DNA of 64,000 bases, taken from the NCBI RefSeq assembly GCF_000016185.1, contig NC_011420.2, positions 1,756,501 through 1,820,500 of the forward strand, written 5' to 3'. Numbering within the stretch: position 1 is the stretch's first letter; each line of letters starts with the position of its first letter. Shown here piece after piece: positions 44,502-52,696 of this stretch. A program made the position numbers and the translations under genes. The notes beneath the pieces are model-generated. The model did not search any database and had not been told where the DNA came from. It was given only the letters and a program-made list of their open reading frames with translations. The stretch is from Rhodospirillum centenum SW (GTDB lineage Bacteria; Pseudomonadota; Alphaproteobacteria; Azospirillales; Azospirillaceae).

Positions 44502-45746
44502 GTGCGCATCAAGCTCGCCTCCGCGGACAGCTTCGGCTTCGGTGTCGGCCTGCCCTGGGAGCGGCCGCTGGCGGACTGGCCGGCCGACCGGCTGGTGGAG
44601 ATGCCGCGCGGCATCAGCCGCAACGTCGTCCGCTTCGTCCGCGGCGCGGGCGGGTCCGTCTTCGCCCTGAAGGAACTGCCCGAGCGGGTGGCGCTGCACG
44701 AATACGGACTGTTGCGGCAACTGCACGAGCGCGGCCTGCCGGTGGTGGAGGCGGCGGGCGTCGTCACCGACCGGACGGACCGCGACGGGCAGCCCCTGAA
44801 GACGGTGCTGGTCACCCGCTACCTGGACCGCGCCCTTCCCTACCGCGTGCTGTTCGGCAGCGGCGACCCGCTGGCCCGCGGCGACCGGCTGCTGGACGCG
44901 CTGGTGGACCTGCTGATCCGGCTGCATCTGGCGGGCTTGCACTGGGGCGACTGCTCGCTGTCCAACACGCTGTTCCGGCGCGATGCCGGCCGGCTGGCCG
45001 CCTATCTGGTGGATGCCGAGACTGGGGAGCTGCGGCCGGAGCTGTCCGACGGGATGCGCCGCTACGACGTGGAACTGGCCCGCGACAATGTCGCCGGCGA
45101 GCTGATGGATCTGGCCGCGGGTCCCGGCCTGCCCGCGGACCTGGACCCGGTCGCCGTGGCCGAGGAGCTGGAGGCGCGCTACCACCGGCTCTGGCACGAG
45201 CTGACCCGGGACGAGGTTTTCGCGCCGGGGGAGCAGCACCGGGTGCAGGGCCGCATCAACGCGCTGAACGCCCTGGGCTTCGACGTCGAGGAACTGGAAC
45301 TGGTCACGGCCGGCGATGGCGAGGGGCTGCGGCTGGTGATGCGCCCGCGGGTGGTCGAGGCCGGACACCACCGGCGGCGGCTGCACCAGCTTACCGGGCT
45401 GGAAGCGGAGGAGAACCAGAGCCGCCAGCTCCTGAACGACATCAGCCGCTACCGGGCGCAACTGGAGTTCCTGGGCGGACGGCCGCTCAGCGACGCGGCG
45501 GTGGCGCACCGCTGGCTGCACGAGGTCTATGCGGCCGCCCTGGACGCCGTGCCGGACGACCTGCGCGGCCGGCTGGACGATCCGGAACTGTACTTCCAGA
45601 TCCTGGAGCACCGCTGGTATCTGTCGGAGGCGGCGGGCCGCGACGTCGGCACGGCGGCGGCGCTGGGCGACTACATCGACACGGTGCTGCGCCACCTGCC
45701 CGACCGGCCCCTGGCGGCGGCGACGGAGCCCTGGCCGGAACCCTGA
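44502..45746 (+). CDS. DUF4032 protein with an intact small-molecule-kinase-like core
   Basis: A 414-residue protein. The N-terminal 200 residues form a kinase-like fold of the lipopolysaccharide-kinase/aminoglycoside-kinase type: VFALKELPER (Lys) near residue 57, LHWGDCSLSNTLF (Asp and Asn) near 150, and AYLVDAETGEL (metal Asp) near 170. The rest fits DUF4032. Start is a GTG at 44502 preceded by GGGGCGGAGGCGG. It is 22 bp after malQ and points the same way, so it likely belongs to the glycogen operon and may phosphorylate a sugar or metabolite there. Activity is inference. Confidence 0.78.
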   Translation: MRIKLASADSFGFGVGLPWERPLADWPADRLVEMPRGISRNVVRFVRGAGGSVFALKELPERVALHEYGLLRQLHERGLPVVEAAGVVTDRTDRDGQPLKTVLVTRYLDRALPYRVLFGSGDPLARGDRLLDALVDLLIRLHLAGLHWGDCSLSNTLFRRDAGRLAAYLVDAETGELRPELSDGMRRYDVELARDNVAGELMDLAAGPGLPADLDPVAVAEELEARYHRLWHELTRDEVFAPGEQHRVQGRINALNALGFDVEELELVTAGDGEGLRLVMRPRVVEAGHHRRRLHQLTGLEAEENQSRQLLNDISRYRAQLEFLGGRPLSDAAVAHRWLHEVYAAALDAVPDDLRGRLDDPELYFQILEHRWYLSEAAGRDVGTAAALGDYIDTVLRHLPDRPLAAATEPWPEP

Positions 45747-45784
45747 CCCCGGCCGGCCGGGCCGTCACAGGAGGTCCGGCTCCG

Positions 45785-46213
45785 TCAGGACGTGCCGTCC
45801 CGGTTGGCCCGCTGGAAGCGGATGGAGGCGATCTCGTCCAGCCGCTGCGTGTCGGCCCGGCGCAGCGCCTCCTGGCGCTGGCGCTGGCGCTCCTCCTGCG
45901 CCAGCTCGTAACGTTTCAGCTCCTGGAACGCCTCGGCCACCGACTCCTCGGCCCGCGCCACCTCGGCCCGGGCGCGGGCGATGGCGTCGTCCAGCCGCTC
46001 CCGGCGATGGATGACATGGCGGGCGAAGTCGCCGTAGGTCGCCGCCGCCTGCAGGGAGCCGGCGGCCACCTTCTGCTCGTGCGCCAGTTCCTGCTCCAGC
46101 CGGGCGCGCTCGCCGCACAGCCGCTCCTCCACGGCCTGGCGTTCGGCCAGCGCCCGGCGGCGCTCGTCCACCTCCAGCTTGTGCAGCCGGATCAGGGTGC
46201 TCAGGTCCTTCAT
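45785..46213 (-). CDS. fliJ: Flagellar export protein FliJ
   Basis: This 142-residue protein is a near-continuous coiled coil rich in Glu, Arg and Gln (for example RLHKLEVDERRRALAERQAV and RARAEVARAEESVAEAF). FliJ is a soluble stalk that inserts into the FliI hexamer of the flagellar export ATPase. Length, helical character and position 28 bp after fliI on the same strand identify it; the sequence itself is poorly conserved in this family. It is convergent with the glycogen operon. Confidence 0.85.
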   Translation of the reverse strand: MKDLSTLIRLHKLEVDERRRALAERQAVEERLCGERARLEQELAHEQKVAAGSLQAAATYGDFARHVIHRRERLDDAIARARAEVARAEESVAEAFQELKRYELAQEERQRQRQEALRRADTQRLDEIASIRFQRANRDGTS

Positions 46214-46241
46214 TCAGCCCCGTTCCTCCGCCTTCCGCCGC

Positions 46242-47585
46242 TCAGCCGGCGCTGCCGACGGCCGGCATGCCCAGGATGGCCGCCAGTTCGCTGTAGCCGG
46301 TGCCGAGGTCGCTGCGCTCGTCCTTGCCTTGGCGCAGGAAGTTCTCCAGCGCCGGCTGGAAGTGGATCGCCTCGTCCACCATGCTGTCGGAACCGCGGCG
46401 GTAGGCGCCCAGGCGGATCATCTCCTCCATGTCGGCATAGGCGGCCATCAGCCGCCGCGCCCTTGTGACCAGGAGGTTCTGCTCCTCCGTGTTGCAGCCG
46501 GGCATGGTGCGGCTGACGGAGCGCAGGATGTTGATGGCCGGGTAGCGCCCGCGCTCGCCGATGCGGCGTTCCATGACGATGTGGCCGTCCAGGATGCCGC
46601 GCACGGCATCGGCGATGGGCTCCTCCATGTCGCCGCCCTCCACCAGCACGGTGAAGAGGCCGCTGATCGTCCCCTCCCCCGTGCCCGGCCCCGCCCGTTC
46701 CAGCAGGCGCGGCAGTTCGGCGAAGACGGTGGGGGGATAGCCCTTGGTCGTCGGCGGTTCGCCCGCGGACAGACCGATCTCGCGCTGGGCCATGGCGAAG
46801 CGGGTGACGCTGTCCATCAGGCAGAGCACGTCCTGCCCCTCGTCGCGGAAGAACTCCGCCACCGCCATCGTCATGTAGGCCGCCTGCCGGCGCATCAGCG
46901 GCGGTTCGTCGGAGGTGGCGACGACGACGACGGAGCGGGCCAGACCCTCCGGCCCCAGGTCGGCCTCCAGGAACTCCTGCACCTCGCGGCCGCGCTCGCC
47001 GATCAGGCCGATGACGCTGACCTGGGCCGCCGTGTACTTCGCCAGCATGGACATCAGCACGGACTTGCCGACGCCGGAACCGGCGAAGATGCCCATGCGC
47101 TGGCCTTTGCAGCAGGTCAGGAAGGTGTTGATGGCGCGCACGCCCAGGTCGATCTTGCCGCCCACCCGGCGGCGGGCGTGCGCCGGCGGCGGGCTGGCGC
47201 GGATCGGCGTCGGGCGCGGCCCCTGCGGCAGCGGCCCCTTGCCGTCGATCGGCTCCCCCAGCGCGTTCACGACCCGGCCCAGCCAGCCCGTCGTGGGGGT
47301 GATGGCCGGCTGGCCCTCCGCCACCTCGGCACGGCAGCCCAGGCCGATGTCGTCCAGCGTGCCGAAGGGCATCAGCAGCGCCTTGCCGGCGCGGAAGCCC
47401 ACGACCTCGCACGGGACGACACGGCCGCCGCGGGTGATGACCCGGCAGCGCCCGCCGACGGACAGGCGCTTCTCGACCCCGCCGACTTCCACCAGCATGC
47501 CCAGGACGGAACTGACCCGCCCGTAGATGCTGTGGTCCGGCAGCGCGTCGATCTCCGCGATCACCTGGTCCGTATCCGGCTGCAC
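46242..47585 (-). CDS. fliI: Flagellum-specific ATP synthase FliI
   Basis: FliI is the ATPase of the flagellar type III export apparatus. The 447-residue protein is an F1-beta-like enzyme: an N-terminal beta-barrel, the Walker A loop [17 protein letters not shown] near residue 168, the [13 protein letters not shown] segment, Walker [28 protein letters not shown], and the type III signature [19 protein letters not shown]. Length is typical. It is divergent from ctrA across 261 bp that contain several TTAA cores. Confidence 0.95.
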   Translation of the reverse strand: MQPDTDQVIAEIDALPDHSIYGRVSSVLGMLVEVGGVEKRLSVGGRCRVITRGGRVVPCEVVGFRAGKALLMPFGTLDDIGLGCRAEVAEGQPAITPTTGWLGRVVNALGEPIDGKGPLPQGPRPTPIRASPPPAHARRRVGGKIDLGVRAINTFLTCCKGQRMGIFAGSGVGKSVLMSMLAKYTAAQVSVIGLIGERGREVQEFLEADLGPEGLARSVVVVATSDEPPLMRRQAAYMTMAVAEFFRDEGQDVLCLMDSVTRFAMAQREIGLSAGEPPTTKGYPPTVFAELPRLLERAGPGTGEGTISGLFTVLVEGGDMEEPIADAVRGILDGHIVMERRIGERGRYPAINILRSVSRTMPGCNTEEQNLLVTRARRLMAAYADMEEMIRLGAYRRGSDSMVDEAIHFQPALENFLRQGKDERSDLGTGYSELAAILGMPAVGSAG

Positions 47586-47687
47586 GCCCCGTCCTCCTTC
47601 CGGCCCCCGGCCTTTCCCCGCCCGGCCACCGCCGCTTTGACGGCGGCCGCCCCTTGGTCGCCGCCGGCGCAGGATGCCATGGCCGGG

Positions 47688-47773
47688 TTAAAGGGCACAG
47701 CGGCTTTCCAGGGCCACAAAAGTTAACGACCTGACCCGTTGCACACATGGCATGAACGGCAATCCTCTGTTAA
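47688..47773. promoter_or_regulatory. TTAA cores between fliI and ctrA (candidate CtrA sites)
   Basis: Three TTAA tetramers lie at 47688-47691, 47723-47726 and 47770-47773, the last two as GTTAAC. CtrA binds TTAA-N7-TTAA and half sites such as TTAACCAT. None of these has the full spaced pair, but the last one reads TTAACC, close to the half site. Their place between a flagellar gene and ctrA itself fits regulation of both. Confidence 0.4.
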
Positions 47774-47846
47774 CCTCGTTGGAAAAAGACCCGATGCCGG
47801 AAGGCCCAGAAAACGGTCTGCCACCATTCTTCGGAAGGGAGATGCC

Positions 47847-48551
47847 ATGAGAGTCTTGCTGGTGGAAGACGATCCTTCGATGGCGAAGAGCATCGAGCTG
47901 ATGCTCAACTCGGAAGGCTATATCGTCGACTCTACGGAGTTGGGCGAGGACGGGTTGGAGATCGGCAAGCTCTACGACTACGACATCATCATCCTGGACC
48001 TGATGCTGCCGGACATCGACGGCTACGAGGTGCTGCGCCGCCTGCGTTCCGCGCGTGTCACCACGCCCATTCTCATCCTTTCCGGTCTTTCGGAACTGGA
48101 CCATAAAATCAAAGGGTTGGGCGTCGGGGCCGACGACTACCTGACGAAGCCGTTCGACAAGCGCGAACTGGTCGCGCGCCTCCAGGCCATCGTCCGGCGG
48201 AGCAAGGGGCATTCCGACAGCATCATCCGCACCGGCAAGCTGACCGTGAACCTGGATGCCCGCACCGTGGAGGTGGACGGCCAGCCGCTGCACCTGACCG
48301 GCAAGGAATACGGCATCCTGGAACTGCTGAGCCTGCGCAAGGGCACGACGCTGACCAAGGAGATGTTCCTCAACCATCTCTATGGCGGCATGGACGAGCC
48401 CGAGCTGAAGATCATCGACGTGTTCGTCTGCAAGCTGCGCAAGAAGCTGACCACCGCGACGAAGGGCGAGAACTACATCGAGACGGTGTGGGGCCGCGGC
48501 TATGTGCTGCGCGACCCGACGGAGGTGCAGAAGCCCCAGGTGGCGAGCTGA
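47847..48551 (+). CDS. ctrA: Cell-cycle response regulator CtrA
   Basis: CtrA is the OmpR-type master regulator of cell cycle and motility in alphaproteobacteria. The 234-residue protein opens [20 protein letters not shown], with phosphoacceptor Asp51 in [18 protein letters not shown]. The receiver ends in [19 protein letters not shown], and a winged-helix effector follows with [18 protein letters not shown] and a [14 protein letters not shown] recognition region, nearly identical to other CtrA proteins. The ATG at 47847 has GGAAGGGAGA before it. ChpT, its phosphodonor, is encoded 7 kb downstream. Confidence 0.96.
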   Translation: MRVLLVEDDPSMAKSIELMLNSEGYIVDSTELGEDGLEIGKLYDYDIIILDLMLPDIDGYEVLRRLRSARVTTPILILSGLSELDHKIKGLGVGADDYLTKPFDKRELVARLQAIVRRSKGHSDSIIRTGKLTVNLDARTVEVDGQPLHLTGKEYGILELLSLRKGTTLTKEMFLNHLYGGMDEPELKIIDVFVCKLRKKLTTATKGENYIETVWGRGYVLRDPTEVQKPQVAS

Positions 48552-48566
48552 CGCCGAGGCGTCCGA

Positions 48567-48634
48567 CCATGACCGGGCGCGGGCCATGACCGGACGCAAG
48601 CCATGACCGGGCGCGGGCCATGACCGGGCGGCGC
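48567..48634. repeat. 17-bp tandem repeat, four copies, overlapping a start codon
   Basis: Four consecutive units beginning CCATGACCGG start at 48567, 48584, 48601 and 48618; units 1 and 3 are identical (CCATGACCGGGCGCGGG). Each has an ATG, and the ATG of unit 4 (48620) is the apparent start of the following oxidoreductase. Since 17 is not a multiple of three, successive ATGs lie in different frames; the one at 48569 is in frame with the gene but meets a stop after six codons. Confidence 0.85.
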
Positions 48635-49747
48635 ATCGTCCTGGTCGGGGCCGGGCACGCCCATCTGTTCTCCCTGAAGCGGGCCGCCGCCTTCGCAGGC
48701 GCCGGCCATGACCTGACCGTCGTGGCGCCGGGACCGTTCTGGTACTCCGGGCTGGCGACGGGCGTGCTGGGCGGCGCCTATCCGCCGGAGCTGGACCAGG
48801 TGGACGTGGCGACACTGGTCGCCCGGGGCGGCGGGCGCTTCGTCTGCGACCGCGCGACCGGCATCGACCGGCAGGCCGGTCTGCTGCATCTGGCCGATGG
48901 CGCCCCCCTTCCCTTCGACCTGCTGTCCCTCACCCTGGGCAGCGAACCGCCGTCTATCCCCGGTGCTGCGGACACGCCCGGCTGCTTCGCCGTGAAGCCG
49001 GTGCCGCAGCTTCTGGCCCTGCGCCGGGAGATCGAGCGGCGGGTCGCCGCCGCGCCGTCAGGGCCGCTGCGGATCGTGCTGGCCGGGGGGGGCGTCACGG
49101 CACTGGAGCTGGCGGCCAATGCCGAGGCGCTGGTGCGCCGTCGCGGCGGCCGGGCCGAGGTGACGGTGCTGGCCGCGGGCGAGCGTCTGCTCCGCCAGCT
49201 CTCCCCCGCCGCCGCCGAGCGGGTGGAGAGGGGGCTGGCTGCCCGCGGCGTGACCTGCCGTCGGCAGGCGCGGGTCGCGCGGGTTGCCCCCGGGACGGCC
49301 GAGCTGGAGAACGGCACCGCCGTACCCTTCGACCTGTTCGTGAACGCCACCGGCCTGAAGCCCGCGCCGCTGCTGCGCGCCTTCGGCGTGCCCTTGGACC
49401 GGGAGGGGGCGATGATTGTGGACGGGTATCTGCGCTCGCCCGCGGATCCGCGCCTGTTCGGCGCCGGGGACTGCATCGAGCTGGACGGGCACGACCTGCC
49501 GAGGGTCGGCGTCCATGCCATCCGGCAGGCGCCCGTGCTGTTCCACAACCTGCTGGCCGCAGCCGGGGACGCTGCCCTGCGGCCCTACCGGCCGCAGCGG
49601 CGCCATCTCTGGATCATGAACCTGGGCGACGGCACGGGGCTGGCCGCCCGCGGGCGGCTGTGGTGGCACGGCCGGTCGGCCTGGTGGCTGAAGGACCGGA
49701 TCGACCGCCGCTTCCTGGCGGCGTACCAGCGCGCGGCCAGGGACTGA
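48620..49747 (+). CDS. FAD/NAD(P)-binding pyridine nucleotide-disulphide oxidoreductase family protein
   Basis: A 375-residue flavoprotein with an N-terminal FAD fold (IVLVGAGHAHLFSLKR; the GAGHAH variant is typical of the SelD-associated/NDH-2-like branch), a PGPFWYSGLATGVLGGAY segment, a second dinucleotide fold (IVLAGGGVTALELAANAEAL) and the late FAD motif RLFGAGDCIEL. It resembles type 2 NADH dehydrogenase-like enzymes; no C-terminal membrane anchor is obvious. The start codon sits within the fourth unit of a 17-bp repeat and no ribosome-binding site is seen. Electron acceptor unknown. Confidence 0.83.
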   Translation: MTGRRIVLVGAGHAHLFSLKRAAAFAGAGHDLTVVAPGPFWYSGLATGVLGGAYPPELDQVDVATLVARGGGRFVCDRATGIDRQAGLLHLADGAPLPFDLLSLTLGSEPPSIPGAADTPGCFAVKPVPQLLALRREIERRVAAAPSGPLRIVLAGGGVTALELAANAEALVRRRGGRAEVTVLAAGERLLRQLSPAAAERVERGLAARGVTCRRQARVARVAPGTAELENGTAVPFDLFVNATGLKPAPLLRAFGVPLDREGAMIVDGYLRSPADPRLFGAGDCIELDGHDLPRVGVHAIRQAPVLFHNLLAAAGDAALRPYRPQRRHLWIMNLGDGTGLAARGRLWWHGRSAWWLKDRIDRRFLAAYQRAARD

Positions 49748-49766
49748 CCCGCCGCCGGCTTCTGGA

Positions 49767-50600
49767 TCAGCCGATCTTCGGCGCCGGCGCGGAGGCGAGC
49801 TGGTAGAGGCCGCGCTGGCCTTCCATCGGCTTGAACTTGTCGGTGATGCCCAGCACCGTCTCGGCACCGCCGAGATAGAGCACGCCGTCGGGCGGCAGCA
49901 TCCGGGCCATCGCCTCCAGCACCTTCGTCTTCGTCGGCTGGTCGAAATAGATCAGCACGTTGCGGCAGAAGATGACGTCGAACTGACCCAGCGGGCTGAG
50001 GTCGGACAGCAGGTTGTACTCACGGAACTGAACCCGCGAGCGCAGATCGTCGCTGATCTGCCACTTGTCCCCGACCTGCTTGAAGTACTTGACCAGATGG
50101 GTGATAGGCAGGCCGCGCTGCACTTCGAACTGGGTGTAGAGTCCGGCCTTGGCCTTGGCCACCATCTCGGCGGAGATGTCGGTGCCGACGATGTCGAACT
50201 TCCAGCCGGCCACCTTGTGGCCTTCGTCGTTCAGCGTCATCAGCAGCGAATACGCCTCCTGCCCCGAGGAGCAGGCGGCCGACCAGATCCGGATGGACTT
50301 CTTCGCCTGCCGCGACGGCATCTGCAACGGCAGCACGACGGATTTGAACAGGTCGAACGGCTTCTGGTCGCGGAAGAAGGACGACTCGTTGGTCGTCATC
50401 GCCTCCGTGATGTCGCGCAGCAGGGCCTCGTCCTTGCGCGTGCGGATCATGGCCGCCAGTTCGTCCAGACCCTTGACGCTCCACTTGCGCGCGATCGGCA
50501 TCAGCCGGGATTCGAGCAGGTAGGCCTTGTCCTTGGTCAGCACCAGCCCCGACCGCTGCTTCAGCAGCGTGCAGAACATATCGAAATCTTCGACCTTCAT
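49767..50600 (-). CDS. cheR: Chemotaxis protein methyltransferase CheR
   Basis: CheR methylates glutamates on chemoreceptors using S-adenosylmethionine. The 277-residue protein has the N-terminal helical domain (TEAMTTNESSFFRDQKPFDLF) and the SAM-binding domain with IRIWSAACSSGQEAYSLLM, the VGTDISAEMVAKAKAGLY acidic loop and FDVIFCRNVLIYFD. Its start overlaps the cheB stop by four bases. It is last in the cheA-cheW-cheY-cheB-cheR operon. No TPR or C-terminal pentapeptide-binding extension is present. Confidence 0.96.
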   Translation of the reverse strand: MKVEDFDMFCTLLKQRSGLVLTKDKAYLLESRLMPIARKWSVKGLDELAAMIRTRKDEALLRDITEAMTTNESSFFRDQKPFDLFKSVVLPLQMPSRQAKKSIRIWSAACSSGQEAYSLLMTLNDEGHKVAGWKFDIVGTDISAEMVAKAKAGLYTQFEVQRGLPITHLVKYFKQVGDKWQISDDLRSRVQFREYNLLSDLSPLGQFDVIFCRNVLIYFDQPTKTKVLEAMARMLPPDGVLYLGGAETVLGITDKFKPMEGQRGLYQLASAPAPKIG

Positions 50601-51781
50601 GCTGCCCGCCTCGCTGCGATCTTCTGGATGAAGGGACCGATTTCCTTCAGCGGCAGGATGGCGCTGCACAGGCCTGCCGTCGCCACCGCGCCCGGCATGC
50701 CCCAGACCACGCTCGTCGCCTCGTCCTGGCCGATGACCACGCCACCGGCCTGAACCACGCTTTCACAGCCCTTCTGGCCGTCATGGCCCATGCCCGTGAG
50801 GATCACGGACAGCACCCGGCGGCCCCACTGGCGCACGATGCTGCGCAGCATCGGGTCCACGGCGGGGCGGCAGAAATTCTCCGGCGCATCCTTGGTGAGC
50901 TGGACCGTCGGCACGCCGTTGCGGTTCACCACCAGGAAATGGAAGTCGCCGGGTGCGACATAGGCACGGCCGCCGACGATCGGCTCCCCGTCCTTGGCCT
51001 CGGCGCACTGGATGCCGCACTGGCGCGTGATGTGGTCGGCCAGGATGGTGGTGAAGGTGGCCGGCATGTGCTGCGTGATCAGGATCGGCTGGGTCGCCCC
51101 GCGCAGATGCCCCAGCACCTCGAACAGCGCCTGCGGCCCGCCGGTCGAACTGCCGATGGCGATGACATCAGGCCGGCCATCGGGAGGCAGCGGCCGAACC
51201 GTCAGGGGCCCCGTCTCCGGCTTGGCGCGGACGGGCGAGGGCAGCGTGTAGCCGGAGGTCGGCTGTGCCGCGGCACCCGGCGGCCGGGCGGCAGCCGTTC
51301 CTTCGCGCCGCGGGCCGGAGCGGCGGGCAGCCGCCCCCAGGGCCTTCACCTTCTCCGTCAGCTCGCGCTTGAAGGTGTCGGCCCCGGTCAGCTCCCGCGT
51401 CGAGGAGGGCTTCGGGATGTAGTCCGCCGCCCCCGCGCGCAGGGCGCGCAGGCTGATGTCCGCCCCCTTCGCCGTGAGGGTGGAGGCCATGACGATCTTG
51501 ACGTTGGGGTCCGCCTGCAACAGGTGCGGCAGCGCCGACAGCCCGTCGAGCACCGGCATCTCGATGTCCAGGACGATGACGTCGATGGGCTGTCGCGAGA
51601 GGGTGTTGATCGCCATCTGCCCGTTGGCGACGGACGCGACGACCTTGATCTCGGGGTCGGACTCCAGCGCGCGGGTGATCAGGCCGCGGATGACGGCAGA
51701 GTCGTCCACCACCATGACACGGAAGGGATCGGAGCCTCCCGACGGTCCGGAAACCGTGGTTCTTCCGGGGGAATCGTTCAT
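50597..51781 (-). CDS. cheB: Protein-glutamate methylesterase CheB
   Basis: CheB removes methyl groups from receptors when phosphorylated. Residues about 20-140 form a receiver domain with the phosphoacceptor Asp in VIVLDIEMPVLDG. A linker of about 65 residues follows, and the methylesterase domain has Ser in IAIGSSTGGPQALFE, His in ITQHMPATFT and Asp in GMGHDGQKGCE as the catalytic triad. Length, 394 residues, is slightly above average because of the linker. It lies 22 bp after cheY and is translationally coupled to cheR. Confidence 0.96.
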   Translation of the reverse strand: MNDSPGRTTVSGPSGGSDPFRVMVVDDSAVIRGLITRALESDPEIKVVASVANGQMAINTLSRQPIDVIVLDIEMPVLDGLSALPHLLQADPNVKIVMASTLTAKGADISLRALRAGAADYIPKPSSTRELTGADTFKRELTEKVKALGAAARRSGPRREGTAAARPPGAAAQPTSGYTLPSPVRAKPETGPLTVRPLPPDGRPDVIAIGSSTGGPQALFEVLGHLRGATQPILITQHMPATFTTILADHITRQCGIQCAEAKDGEPIVGGRAYVAPGDFHFLVVNRNGVPTVQLTKDAPENFCRPAVDPMLRSIVRQWGRRVLSVILTGMGHDGQKGCESVVQAGGVVIGQDEATSVVWGMPGAVATAGLCSAILPLKEIGPFIQKIAARRAA

Positions 51782-51803
51782 TGCGATCAGTTTCCGGGGG
51801 CTC

Positions 51804-52169
51804 TCAGAGGAGCCCGACCTGCTGGAACTTCGTCTGGATGATATCGCTGTCGAACGGCTTCATGATGTACTCGTTCGCACCGGCGGACAGGGCTTCCTGG
51901 ATGTGCGCCAGATCGTTCTCGGTGGTGCAGAACACCACCTTCGGCGCCTGACCGCCCGTCATCTTGCGCAGGCGGCGCAGGAACTCGATCCCGGTCATCA
52001 CCGGCATGTTCCAGTCCAGCAGGACCGCGTCCGGCATGGCCTCGGCACACTTCTCCATCGCCTGCTTGCCATCCTCGGCTTCGGTGCAGGTGAAGCCGAG
52101 TTCTTCCAGGATCTTGCGGGCGACCTTGCGGACGACGCGGCTGTCGTCGACGACCAAGCAGGACTTCAT
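51804..52169 (-). CDS. cheY: Chemotaxis response regulator CheY
   Basis: A single-domain receiver of 121 residues: acidic pair VVDDS near residue 8, phosphoacceptor Asp in AVLLDWNMPVMTG near 52, Thr in VFCTTEND and Lys in YIMKPFDSD. It is the diffusible output of CheA that binds the flagellar switch. The ATG at 52169 is preferred over an in-frame ATG 11 codons upstream because it gives the family N-terminus MKSCLVVDDS. It is the second receiver of the operon, the first being fused to CheA. Confidence 0.93.
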   Translation of the reverse strand: MKSCLVVDDSRVVRKVARKILEELGFTCTEAEDGKQAMEKCAEAMPDAVLLDWNMPVMTGIEFLRRLRKMTGGQAPKVVFCTTENDLAHIQEALSAGANEYIMKPFDSDIIQTKFQQVGLL

Positions 52170-52198
52170 GGAGCGGACCCCGATCGCAGCAGCCGATA

Positions 52199-52696
52199 TC
52201 AAGCGGCTTCAATACTAGCGAAATTGAGAAGGCGCGACACGTCCAGAACGACGAGCAGCGTCTCCTTCAGGCGGTAGATGCCGGTGGAGATGTCCCGCCA
52301 GCGCTGGTCCATCGTGGCCGGATGGCGCTCGAAGTCCGTGCTGGAGAGGCTCAGCACCTCCCCCACATGATCGACCATCAGCGAGTACAGCTCGCCGCGG
52401 TGATCGACCACGATGCTCATGCCCGGATGCTCCTTGCCGCGCGGCGGCAGCCCCAGCCGCAGCCGCACGTCCACGGCGGTGACGATGCGGCCGCGCAGGT
52501 TCAGCGAGCCGGCCACCTCCGGCGGGGCCAGCGGGATGCGGGTGATCCGCTGCGGTCCGAGAACGTCCTGCACCTGCAACACGGGGATGCCGAAGAGCTG
52601 GTCGGCGATGGTCGCCGTCACGAAATCCTCGTGGGTGGCGACGGCCGCCTCCGCGAGCTGGCCTTTCTTGGCGGGAACGGGCAGGCGGGCGCTCAT
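52199..52696 (-). CDS. cheW: Chemotaxis coupling protein CheW
   Basis: CheW links receptors to CheA. The 165-residue protein is a single SH3-like CheW domain: FVTATIADQLFGIPVLQVQDVLG, the ITRIPLAPPEVAGSLNLRGR signature, VTAVDVRLRLGLPP, and the VDHVGEVLSLSSTDFE loop. Its start overlaps the cheA stop by four bases, so it is translationally coupled. Length is normal. Confidence 0.95.
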   Translation of the reverse strand: MSARLPVPAKKGQLAEAAVATHEDFVTATIADQLFGIPVLQVQDVLGPQRITRIPLAPPEVAGSLNLRGRIVTAVDVRLRLGLPPRGKEHPGMSIVVDHRGELYSLMVDHVGEVLSLSSTDFERHPATMDQRWRDISTGIYRLKETLLVVLDVSRLLNFASIEAA

